Source: Candidatus Amphrikana amoebophyrae
Lineage (GTDB): Bacteria; Chlamydiota; Chlamydiia; Chlamydiales; JACRBE01
Direction of reading: 5' to 3'
DNA length: 32,757 bases
Assembly (NCBI GenBank): GCA_030408475.1
Contig: JAUHQG010000037.1
Location: 1-32,757, forward strand
Part shown: positions 23,566-31,267 of the stretch, one piece after another
Position numbering within the stretch: position 1 is the first letter of the stretch
Layout: each line of letters starts with the position of its first letter
The notes under the pieces: model-generated
Told to the model about the DNA's origin: nothing
The model's database searches: none
The model's input: only the letters and a program-made list of their open reading frames with translations
Position numbers and translations under genes: made by a program

Positions 23566-25791
23566 TTAATGTATGCAAGTCCACCCTTTTGGGACAGTAT
23601 ACACACTTCTTGGTAAAGGAGTCGTTGTGTGCCCTTCTTTTTCCCCAATATAGACAATTTCCATTATGGTATTGTCTACTACGGTGAAGGCTAATAGTTT
23701 TTTTGGATGGCTTTTCTCATAGTTATTATCTACAAATGGGTAAATACCATCTTCCATTGGCTCGTCACTCAAAAGTGCTTTTACCCCTTTGCTTTTAGGT
23801 AAGAGTATAGCCGCATGTCTTGTTCGAGCGCAAGTGGGGTAGATAAAAACTATAGGGTGATGAGAGAGACCAGGTTCACTTTTGAGGTGGGCTTTTAGTT
23901 GATTACAAAAATTAGCGGCATTGGAAGGAGAAAAATGTGTAGTGTTTATTGTATCAACGGATCCTAAGTAATTAGCTAAAAGATACCTGGAGTATCCTCC
24001 CCTTATAGCAAATTCACCTTGATTCTTCATATATTTTACGTAAGAGCCAGAGGGAAGAATTCTCATTACCTTGTCGTTGATTGTAATATTTTGAAAGAGT
24101 TTCATATACTCACAATGATGGGAATATATTTTTTCAGGTGTGTCAAGAGCCATTGTTCCATAATATAAAATAAAGGTGTTCTTCTCTTTTATAAATCTAA
24201 AGCGGTGGTCCCGAAAGTAGAGTCTTATCTGATCTTTAGACAGTCCTAAAACAGTTAGTTGGGTTCGAGTTTGCTCGAGCAAAATTTGAGCACTGGATGT
24301 TGATGAATAATCAGCCAGAGTTTGCACCCAAGCATCATAAAGGTTATCCGCCTCAGGGTTTGTGATGTATACTTGACCATGGTTAACTAAGTATCCATAT
24401 TTGAGCATTTGTTGAAAGTCTCTAAGTACTAATTCTGGGTAATTTGTGGTAAGAAAAATAGATGGAGCGAGTGCAAAGCAATTTCCAACATTATTTGCTT
24501 GAGGGTGTGGCTTTACAAACTCACAAAATAGATATTTCTTGATATCACCTCTTGTTACTAATGATTTATGCCCTGTTAATCTAACCATTTTAGGATGTAG
24601 TGAGTCTGGGCAATAAGTATCTAATACTTGTGGATGAGTTTGTAAATAAATTAATCTTGTTTGGACTAAGCTGTCTATATCATTTGAGTGAATTCGTAAG
24701 AAGTATTCGATTTGGGGGGCATCGATAGAGTGTGAGCTAGTCAGAAAGGTTTCTATTGGGAAGTGGCCTACTCCTTTTACATAAATAGAGGGGAAAGGAC
24801 TATTAATTGAGTGCAAAAATTGGTCACACGCTAGTGTTAGTTGAATAGTTTGTCTGAAATAGGAGTTGCAGTATGCATAAAATTCTGAGGGGATCTCTAC
24901 ACTTGATCCATCAGGCTTTATGAGCATGAATTCACCTTCACTTCGGAAATATATTGTGTGTGTTCTAAAAAATTGGTCTATTTTGCTAACTGGTATATTG
25001 GTTTGTTTAATAAAGTATTTCAGTATGACTGTTTTGGATTGACCTATGATTAATCCTTCATAAACCTCTTTGAGTTTAACTAGAGAAAGTTTACTTGGCA
25101 GGGTGACTTTCACTCCCATTATCGTCATAAAGTTTGATTGTGCGTATTGGCTGAGGACTTCTAAGTAGAGTTGAGTTTGGTGAATCTGATTTGGGATGAG
25201 ATCGTTGAGAGCCATATGAAATTGTTTTGAGTGAATTGTGTCGGAGAGAAAAGCGCCAATAAGAGTAGTCTGTAAATGCCAATCAGTAACCTCATGAGGA
25301 GCTGTTAAGCCATGGGTTTCTTGAGCTAACCTGATAAAATTAGAAGTGCAATTTAGACAGTTTATTCTGGTAAGCTGCTCAAAATTATTGCGAACAACTA
25401 ACAATGAGTTTCGTAGAGAATTTTGCTTTTCAATATTTCTTTCGTCTTTGCAGTCAACTCTTTCAATATTACGGGAAATATTTAAAATATTTTTAAAATT
25501 AATGGTATTGTTTTTATTAACTATCATGCATGCCATTTGAAGAGGGGTTTGAAACGTAGCGACATTAGATATATAGTCGTAAACAGCAAGAGCTACAGCA
25601 GAAGTAGCTGAGCAAGTTAATATAGCAGATTGTATATCAATGCCAATTGATTGTAGTGCAGTGGTTCCAGCAATTGTAGCTATACACCCTGTTGCTATCT
25701 CTTTTGCACGTTTTGAGAGGGGGCAACTTTTGGTAGCACAAGTGATTAGAGTAGGAAAACAATTAGCTGTATTTGATATTAGTTGAAACAA
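23566..25791 (-). CDS. Large candidate inclusion-membrane protein with papain-like signature
   Basis: 741 residues, TTG start at 25791 supported by AAGGAG 6 nt upstream. Residues about 31-72 form two hydrophobic segments joined by a short polar turn, like the bilobed domain of chlamydial Inc proteins. There is no Sec signal. The rest is soluble. A candidate cysteine-protease triad is Cys438 in QANNVGNCFALAPS, His659 in RTRHAAIL and Asn689/Asp688 in FVDNNYEKS, in the order and motif style (GxCxA ... HA ... N) of C1-type papain-fold enzymes. Two related segments, about 262-313 and 510-564, form an internal repeat. The family is not recognised. Function as a host-directed protease is inference. 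Confidence 0.6.
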   Translation of the reverse strand: MFQLISNTANCFPTLITCATKSCPLSKRAKEIATGCIATIAGTTALQSIGIDIQSAILTCSATSAVALAVYDYISNVATFQTPLQMACMIVNKNNTINFKNILNISRNIERVDCKDERNIEKQNSLRNSLLVVRNNFEQLTRINCLNCTSNFIRLAQETHGLTAPHEVTDWHLQTTLIGAFLSDTIHSKQFHMALNDLIPNQIHQTQLYLEVLSQYAQSNFMTIMGVKVTLPSKLSLVKLKEVYEGLIIGQSKTVILKYFIKQTNIPVSKIDQFFRTHTIYFRSEGEFMLIKPDGSSVEIPSEFYAYCNSYFRQTIQLTLACDQFLHSINSPFPSIYVKGVGHFPIETFLTSSHSIDAPQIEYFLRIHSNDIDSLVQTRLIYLQTHPQVLDTYCPDSLHPKMVRLTGHKSLVTRGDIKKYLFCEFVKPHPQANNVGNCFALAPSIFLTTNYPELVLRDFQQMLKYGYLVNHGQVYITNPEADNLYDAWVQTLADYSSTSSAQILLEQTRTQLTVLGLSKDQIRLYFRDHRFRFIKEKNTFILYYGTMALDTPEKIYSHHCEYMKLFQNITINDKVMRILPSGSYVKYMKNQGEFAIRGGYSRYLLANYLGSVDTINTTHFSPSNAANFCNQLKAHLKSEPGLSHHPIVFIYPTCARTRHAAILLPKSKGVKALLSDEPMEDGIYPFVDNNYEKSHPKKLLAFTVVDNTIMEIVYIGEKEGHTTTPLPRSVYTVPKGWTCIH

Positions 25792-26139
25792 GCCTACTCC
25801 TTAAATAAGGTATAATTATACCATAAACTTTAATAAAAATTAAGTAATAAAGTTTTTTTTAATAAGTTGTTGTTTATCATGTTGATATAAAACTAGTTGA
25901 GTTTATGTCTGTTTTTTTTTGCAAGAATAGTTACGGTATGAGGCACAAAATTTTGCTAAACCATTTTTTTGAGAATAAAAACTATATTTAGACAGGGTTA
26001 ATAAGTCGAAAACTCATACATCAAGAATTGGGAAAATTGATTAAAATAGATGTATTAAACAAGATGTATCGAACTATGACATCTTAGATTGAAAAGATTA
26101 TTGGTCGCTTGCCTAGATTAAAGTTTTTTTTTAACAAAA
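25792..26139. other. AT-rich intergenic region without a gene
   Basis: About 350 bp, very AT-rich, with several T8-T9 runs. The left 50 bp hold the promoter of the 741-residue protein gene. No ORF with a ribosome binding site, RNA gene or clear hairpin is seen in the rest. Confidence 0.6.
25809..25843 (-). promoter_or_regulatory. Promoter with overlapping 14-bp palindrome
   Basis: Minus strand TTAATT (25843-25838), 17-nt spacer, TATAAT (25820-25815). The -10 box lies within the perfect palindrome GGTATAATTATACC (25809-25822), a possible operator. Transcript would begin shortly before the AAGGAG site of the gene at 23566-25791. Confidence 0.5.
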
Positions 26140-26826
26140 CTATGATTGTTTTGAGAAAAACTGCCTACCTGCAAATAGTCCAGCTATTAAAGTCAAGGCC
26201 ATCATTGCAAGCCCTCTAATAATATTTCTTTTCCTGTTATATTGTATATGTGTGAAATATGATTCAAATTTATGGTTTAATTTATTAACAATCGATAGAT
26301 TTATAGATTCTATTGTGTCATCAGCTTTAGTTGAGATATCAATAATAGGAACTTTTCTTTTAGCAAGGCTTACTCTGCCAGCTAAAGGCGGTTTTGGAGA
26401 GTCTTGAGTTTTAATATAGATAGGGAGTAAAGTATCTGCTTGACGAAGAAGTTTTTTACATAAAAAATCAACATCACCTGCTGTAGCAACAAAGTTAGCT
26501 AGAATAAAACCATTTTGATATTTATCTGCTCTTAACTCCTCTATTAATCTATCATTTATATTTGCAGAACCTTCTGGACTTGAAGTTTGAAACTCTCTAA
26601 CATTTAAACAAGGAACTTTATATCGCTTTTGAAGGAATTCACCTATTTTATGCATTTTTTGTACATCTTCTGATTTAGGCGATTTGGAGTCAGTAGAAAT
26701 TGTAAAAACTAGTCGAGCCCTATTTCCAAAGAGAAAGGTTTTTTCTCCACAATAAACTTGAATATACTCTACAGCGTTAGCTATCCATCCTCTAGTTTGT
26801 CTTTCTGAAGTAGGGTGTAATGCCAT
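26140..26826 (-). CDS. Adenylate-kinase-like tail-anchored protein, probably inactive
   Basis: 228 residues from ATG 26826. Residues about 37-190 follow the adenylate kinase layout: strand RLVFTIS, helix, KRYKVPCLNVREF (cf. ISTGDMLR), IEELRADKYQNGFILANF (cf. ERL-DCxxGFILDGFPRT), a VDFLCKKLL helix, and a C-terminal KVPIIDISTKADDTIESI segment (cf. the IDGxxxxxxV end). The P-loop GPPGSGKGT is replaced by STDSKSPKS, the GFPRT arginine is lost and the LID is missing, so nucleotide kinase activity is unlikely. One membrane helix at about 203-222 leaves only a short tail. Function unknown; a scaffold or effector is possible. Confidence 0.5.
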   Translation of the reverse strand: MALHPTSERQTRGWIANAVEYIQVYCGEKTFLFGNRARLVFTISTDSKSPKSEDVQKMHKIGEFLQKRYKVPCLNVREFQTSSPEGSANINDRLIEELRADKYQNGFILANFVATAGDVDFLCKKLLRQADTLLPIYIKTQDSPKPPLAGRVSLAKRKVPIIDISTKADDTIESINLSIVNKLNHKFESYFTHIQYNRKRNIIRGLAMMALTLIAGLFAGRQFFSKQS

Positions 26827-27021
26827 ATAATTGTCCTCTATTTGGTGACAACTCGATTTATGTAAAACAAAGGCATTCTAAAGTTGGCTATTTTATCTTT
26901 TATTCTCATTAGTAAAAGATTTCGATATTCTTGCCTATCTAGGGTAATAGCTTCGGAACATAACTCAAGTTTTTTTTTATTGGAGTATTATGATAGTTAG
27001 TGATATTGAATTTGTCAAGCA

Positions 27022-27058
27022 AAAAAAAGCCTCCAAACCACTGTTAGAGGCCTTTTTT
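27022..27058. terminator. Rho-independent terminator between the MFS gene and the AK-like gene
   Basis: AAAAAAAGCCTC (27022-27033) pairs with GAGGCCTTTTTT (27047-27058) at 11 of 12 positions, 13-nt loop, T run on both strands' 3' sides. It lies just downstream of the stop of the minus-strand MFS gene (27078). Confidence 0.8.
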
Positions 27059-27077
27059 AACACAAAACAGTAGGTAT

Positions 27078-28406
27078 TTAAGAGAGTTCTATAAGGTCCA
27101 ATTCTTCTTCTACTTCTTTTACTATAGCTTTTCCTTTTGGCTCTTTTATTAAGCGAGCTAAAATGAAAGATAAGATAAATCCAATAGGGAAGATGGAAAA
27201 TGCGGCAAAAAAGTCGTGAAGACTATAAAGGGGCATGCCATTAGCCATAGAGCCGTTCCAATTAAGCTCGATTAGCTTGCCTGTAATAGGCTGCAAGAGC
27301 ATAGGGAGTCCCATGATAATAACAGCAGCAACGCCCATAGAGGTTCCAGTTAAATTTGCCGGATTGCTTTCGGTGATTGTAGGGTATCCTATAACCTGAG
27401 AGCTTGTGAATAAGCCGAGAAGGAAAAACAGAGTACTAAGTATGGGTACTGTTGGCTGAGGGGTTAGTAAAATAAATGCGAAAATAAGTAAGGAGCTAAC
27501 GGCACCTATCAGCATTAAAGGGACTCTTTTTTGTAATTTATCTGAGATGTATCCAAAAATAGGCGATCCAACAATAGTTCCAGTGCAAATCATACTTACC
27601 ACTAATGATGCTTTAGCTAGTGGCAGGCCGTGAATTTGAGTGAGGAATAAGCTTCCCCAAACAGCGCCAATAATCATGACAGGAAGATTCATGAACCCAG
27701 TGTAAAGGCCACATAGAATATTTTGACGATTTACAACACTTTTTTTGAGTCCTGTGAAAAATGGTAGTTTTGACTTTTCAATTTCATTTTCGATTTCGTC
27801 AGTTATTTCCTGTTGTTTGCGATCTTTTACTAAGAAGAAAATCAGAGCAAAAAGGGCTATTCCAAGAGCTCCATCAACAAGTAAAGCGTTACGCCATTTA
27901 AGAGTTTCAGCTAAGTATGAGAAAGGGGATTGAGCGACGACTCCACCTAAAAGTCCTACTGTCACCATGAGCCCCATAATAAAAGCACGTTTTTTCACGG
28001 GAAACCAACGAGAAACTAACATCATGCAGCTCAAAAAGCAAAAAGCGTTGCCGATTCCGGAAAGAAAGTGACATAGGCATGCTTGATTAAAGGTTTGAGC
28101 CGTGGCAAATCCAAAAGTACCGATAATGCAAAAACTTAGGGCGACTAAAATGACTTTTCGGGTCGAAAATCGATCTAAAATAATACCTGCTGGAAGTAGA
28201 AAAATGACATCAGCAAGAAGGTATGTACTACATAAGTAGCCAAATTTTGTCGCTCCAATGTTGAACTCTTTGAGTAGCATTGGGGCGATAGCATTTAGCA
28301 TGTGAAATTGCATCAGTTCGTAGGCAAAAAATAGGGCTGCTGAAAAGCAGACAACCCAAGATAATAGCACGTTTTTTTGTTTCTTGAGAGCAGTATTCAT
28401 ATTCAT
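27078..28406 (-). CDS. Major facilitator superfamily transporter
   Basis: 442 residues, 12 predicted helices with a cytosolic loop at about 198-216. The motif-A-like GIILDRFSTRKVILV lies between helices 2 and 3, and WRNALLVDGALGI before helix 6 is typical of MFS permeases with organic anion or sugar phosphate substrates; the substrate cannot be told. It begins 3 bp after tdk. AAGGA overlaps the first ATG (28406), so the second ATG, two codons on, is a possible start. Ends at a terminator. Confidence 0.85.
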   Translation of the reverse strand: MNMNTALKKQKNVLLSWVVCFSAALFFAYELMQFHMLNAIAPMLLKEFNIGATKFGYLCSTYLLADVIFLLPAGIILDRFSTRKVILVALSFCIIGTFGFATAQTFNQACLCHFLSGIGNAFCFLSCMMLVSRWFPVKKRAFIMGLMVTVGLLGGVVAQSPFSYLAETLKWRNALLVDGALGIALFALIFFLVKDRKQQEITDEIENEIEKSKLPFFTGLKKSVVNRQNILCGLYTGFMNLPVMIIGAVWGSLFLTQIHGLPLAKASLVVSMICTGTIVGSPIFGYISDKLQKRVPLMLIGAVSSLLIFAFILLTPQPTVPILSTLFFLLGLFTSSQVIGYPTITESNPANLTGTSMGVAAVIIMGLPMLLQPITGKLIELNWNGSMANGMPLYSLHDFFAAFSIFPIGFILSFILARLIKEPKGKAIVKEVEEELDLIELS

Positions 28407-28409
28407 TCC

Positions 28410-29036
28410 TTATCTTCCACTATATTCAAAAGCATTTTCGGTGGCGTAGTTCTTAAAAACATCAACATTTTTAATGAAGTGATGCATACACATTGAAGTG
28501 TATGTTTCGTTTCCTCCCACTTGGATTTGATTGCCTTCTTGAACGGGTCTTCCATTTTCATCCATCCGAAGATTCATAGTAGCTTTTCTGCCGCAGTGGC
28601 AAATTGTCTTAATTTCAGAGATTTCATCGGCCCAACCGAGCAAGTATTTGCTACCAGGAAAGGGTTCACCTAGAAAATCGGTGCGTAGGCCGTAGCATAA
28701 TACAGCGATTCCAAGAGTGGTTGTAATTTGAGTGAGTTGAGCGACTTGAGCTTTAGTTAGAAAATGGCTTTCATCAATTAAAACGCAGCGAAGATTATCC
28801 ATTTCGCTCTTTTTTTGCTTCACATATTCATACATATTGGTCTTGTCAGTAAATCCAGTCACTTCTTTCTTCATTCCAATGCGTGAATAAATCGTGGCAG
28901 AGCCAAAACGAGTGTCAATGGCAGGGGCAAACAACAAGGTTTGCATTCCTCTTTCAATATAGTTATAACTAGCTTGCAATAAGGTTGTGCTTTTGCCAGC
29001 ATTCATAGCGGAGTAGTAAAAGTAGAGCTTTGCCAT
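28410..29036 (-). CDS. tdk: Thymidine kinase (type II)
   Basis: 208 residues, phosphorylates thymidine for salvage, cytosolic. P-loop SAMNAGKST at 9-17, Walker B/catalytic segment IDESHFL (Glu in DESHF is the base), CYGLRTDF, GSKYLLGWAD, and zinc-ribbon cysteines in CHCGRKA and MCMHHF near the C-terminus. Own promoter TTGATT/TATAAT just upstream, co-transcribed with the MFS gene. Many chlamydiae import nucleotides, so salvage of thymidine adds to that supply. Confidence 0.95.
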   Translation of the reverse strand: MAKLYFYYSAMNAGKSTTLLQASYNYIERGMQTLLFAPAIDTRFGSATIYSRIGMKKEVTGFTDKTNMYEYVKQKKSEMDNLRCVLIDESHFLTKAQVAQLTQITTTLGIAVLCYGLRTDFLGEPFPGSKYLLGWADEISEIKTICHCGRKATMNLRMDENGRPVQEGNQIQVGGNETYTSMCMHHFIKNVDVFKNYATENAFEYSGR

Positions 29037-29106
29037 TATTGTCCTATCAAAAATTGTTTAGACATTAATAATCCATGGGAGATTATTTTGCCAATCAAAA
29101 AAGACG

Positions 29107-29136
29107 ATTATAGCAGTAGCTCTAGGGGAAAATCAA
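29107..29136 (-). promoter_or_regulatory. Promoter of tdk
   Basis: Minus strand TTGATT (29136-29131), 18-nt spacer, TATAAT (29112-29107), about 70 bp before the tdk start. It touches the 3' end of the gene at 29138. Confidence 0.6.
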
Positions 29137-29137
29137 G

Positions 29138-29620
29138 CTAGGTTTTCTTTTTTATGCTTTTTTGGTGAATCAGCATTAAAATCAATAATACAACTGGCAT
29201 GATGAGGTCTAAATAGAGCACGTATCCTGCATTCCCTGTGGAGTGGTCGCTTGATTGAAATATATCAACAATGTGATTGATTCCAGCACCAAAGTAGAAC
29301 ACGAAATAACCAATAAATACTCCCCATCGGTAACCGCGGTTTTGCCCAAAGGCAAAAAAGGCACCAACAGCAACAGCTAAATTGGCTAAAGCTATCTCCC
29401 TTTGAAAGGGGGAAGTGGGCCATCCGATGAATTGGGCAGTCCAAGCTGGATAAAACATGTGGCAAATGAACCCAAGAAGGGCAATAAAGCCAACGCACCA
29501 CATGAAGTAAAAACCTACAAGCCTATTCATTAACCTTGGTAAGTCCTTATGTTTGTGATATCTAGATAAATAGCATATAGCTATGACGATAAATATAAGT
29601 ATAAACAGAAAATCTGGCAT
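29138..29620 (-). CDS. Small integral membrane protein, paralogue 1
   Basis: 160 residues with four to five helices. Shared with the next gene: GFYFMWC(V)GF / GYYFMWCIGF, a FYPAWTAQFIGWPTSPFQREIALANLA-like block, NRGYRWG / KIGYRWA and GAGINHI / GVGINHI. Family perhaps DUF6790; the biochemical role is not known. AGGAT precedes ATG 29620. 8 bp downstream of its paralogue. Confidence 0.7.
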   Translation of the reverse strand: MPDFLFILIFIVIAICYLSRYHKHKDLPRLMNRLVGFYFMWCVGFIALLGFICHMFYPAWTAQFIGWPTSPFQREIALANLAVAVGAFFAFGQNRGYRWGVFIGYFVFYFGAGINHIVDIFQSSDHSTGNAGYVLYLDLIMPVVLLILMLIHQKSIKKKT

Positions 29621-29628
29621 TTTAAATC

Positions 29629-30141
29629 CTATATATGTTTTTTTCTATGAATTTGATGATAAATGGTCATCAGTATAATAATAACAAGAGAGGTTATGAT
29701 ATCTATTATATCTGAATAGAAAATGGGGTGAAATTGAGTGAGTGTAAAGTCATTTTTCCCGAGCAAATAAAAGATGTGGTTGATCCCCACTCCGAGGGCA
29801 TAAATAAAGTATATTAAAGCAACAGCCCAACGATAACCGATCTTTGAAAAACAAGCCCTTACGGAAGTGATCCCAATGGCTAGGTTGAATAGAGCGACCT
29901 CCATTTGGAAAGGGGATTTAGGCCATCCAATATATTCCGCGATATATCCAGGGTAAAAAGCGTGGATTATAAATGCAGTTAAAGTAGGGAAGCCTATGCA
30001 CCACATGAAATAGTACCCCATAATAAGGTCCCATTTCTTCTCTTTTTCTTTTTTCTTGCGGTATTTACAGCTTAGATATATAACAATGACTACATAAATA
30101 ACAATAAATGCGTTGCCAAACACAATAACACTCCAGTTCAC
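29629..30141 (-). CDS. Small integral membrane protein, paralogue 2
   Basis: 170 residues from GTG 30141. Topology and motifs match the gene at 29138-29620 (GYYFMWCIGF, FYPGYIAEYIGWPKSPFQ, GYRWAV, GVGINHI), but it has a Lys/Glu-rich loop (RKKKEKEKKWD, about 28-38). No strong ribosome binding site; the first codon could be later. Divergent from the gene at 30185, with only 43 bp between. Function unknown. Confidence 0.65.
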   Translation of the reverse strand: MNWSVIVFGNAFIVIYVVIVIYLSCKYRKKKEKEKKWDLIMGYYFMWCIGFPTLTAFIIHAFYPGYIAEYIGWPKSPFQMEVALFNLAIGITSVRACFSKIGYRWAVALIYFIYALGVGINHIFYLLGKNDFTLTQFHPIFYSDIIDIITSLVIIILMTIYHQIHRKKHI

Positions 30142-30184
30142 TATAATTTTACGTATATATAAATCGTAATAAGAGGTCTATACT

Positions 30185-30541
30185 ATGGTTGTCGATATTT
30201 TATCTTGGGGAGCTATTGTATTACTCTCTATTAGTTATTGGTTTCAAATCTATAAGATTCATATTCATAAGGAAGTTAGAGATATCTCTTTAACTTACAA
30301 CGTGTTGCTTGCTCTTGGGTTTGGTATTTTAGGTGTGACGGCTTTTCAGGAAAAGTCGATCATATTTTTAGTAAAACAAATAATGACTACGATTCCCGTG
30401 ATTGTAATTATTATTCAAGTGCTTATTCATAAGCGAGATAAATGGCATGATATGATGCAAGTAGATTGCAAACAGTGTGATAAAGAACTAGAAGAAGGGT
30501 GGAACCATTGCCCTTATTGTGGATTTAAAAGCAGTGAGTAG
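30185..30541 (+). CDS. PQ-loop/SemiSWEET-like membrane protein with C-terminal zinc ribbon
   Basis: 118 residues. Three helices (about 5-21, 37-54 and 63-83) make one PQ-loop unit: SYWFQIYKIHIHKEVRDISLT with Gln in the loop and the KEVRDIS motif that follows in SemiSWEET/PQ-loop proteins. A zinc ribbon follows at 94-114 (CKQC ... CPYC), of the type found on short regulatory domains. Such a fusion is unusual. GAGG precedes ATG. Starts the three-gene operon with the cyclase and MFS genes. Confidence 0.6.
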   Translation: MVVDILSWGAIVLLSISYWFQIYKIHIHKEVRDISLTYNVLLALGFGILGVTAFQEKSIIFLVKQIMTTIPVIVIIIQVLIHKRDKWHDMMQVDCKQCDKELEEGWNHCPYCGFKSSE

Positions 30542-30556
30542 TCTAAGCTAAACGCC

Positions 30557-31258
30557 ATGTTTTCAAATTGTAAAATTATAGATTTAACTCATTCAATTGA
30601 TGATTCCATTGCAACTTGGAATGGTTCATGTGGCTTTCAACATGAAGTGAAGCTTTCATATGAGCAAGCTGGTATTTGTGTCCAAAAGTTTGAAATGCAT
30701 GCTGGTATAGGAACACATATGGATGCGCCTACTCATTTTTTTGAGCATGGTGAGTCTATTGGTCAACTCGATATAGCCCATTTTTTTGCCCCACTTATTT
30801 GTATTGATTTAAGCGCCAAGGTTTCGCCCACTTTGTTTGCGCAAGTCGCTGATATTAGATCATTTGAAAAAACATATGGCGATATCCCTAAAGGAGCTTT
30901 TGTAGCTCTTTATACTTCATGGTCAAAATATTGGTTTGATTCGGTAAAATATCGAAATGAGGGGATAGATAAGTTAATGGCCTTTCCTGGGTATAGCTCA
31001 GAATGCGCTGAGCTTTTATTAGAAAGGGGGGTTGTTGGTATTGGTATTGATACACTTTCCCCTGATGGGTCTAATATGACAACTTTTCCAGTGCATAAAC
31101 ATATCTTGGGAGCAGGTCTATATATAGTTGAGAATATGAAAAATTTGAATTTATTGCCACCAGTAGGCGCTTTTATAGCTAATTTGCCTATGAAAATAGA
31201 AGTGGGAAGCGAATCTGCTATAAGATCAGTTGGGTTTATTCCTGACAATGTGATATAA
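30557..31258 (+). CDS. Cyclase-family (kynurenine formamidase-like) metal-dependent hydrolase
   Basis: 233 residues, soluble. The family motif HxGTHxDxPxH reads G-I-G-T-H54-M-D56-A-P-T-H60, so the first His is glycine. The start IDLTHSID and the end LPPVGAFIANLPMKIEVGSE are typical. Known members hydrolyse N-formylkynurenine, isatin or related amides, or act in other pathways; substrate here unknown. Weak ribosome binding site and 15-bp gap after the PQ-loop gene, 9-bp gap before the MFS gene: one operon. Confidence 0.8.
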   Translation: MFSNCKIIDLTHSIDDSIATWNGSCGFQHEVKLSYEQAGICVQKFEMHAGIGTHMDAPTHFFEHGESIGQLDIAHFFAPLICIDLSAKVSPTLFAQVADIRSFEKTYGDIPKGAFVALYTSWSKYWFDSVKYRNEGIDKLMAFPGYSSECAELLLERGVVGIGIDTLSPDGSNMTTFPVHKHILGAGLYIVENMKNLNLLPPVGAFIANLPMKIEVGSESAIRSVGFIPDNVI

Positions 31259-31267
31259 TTCTGCTTC

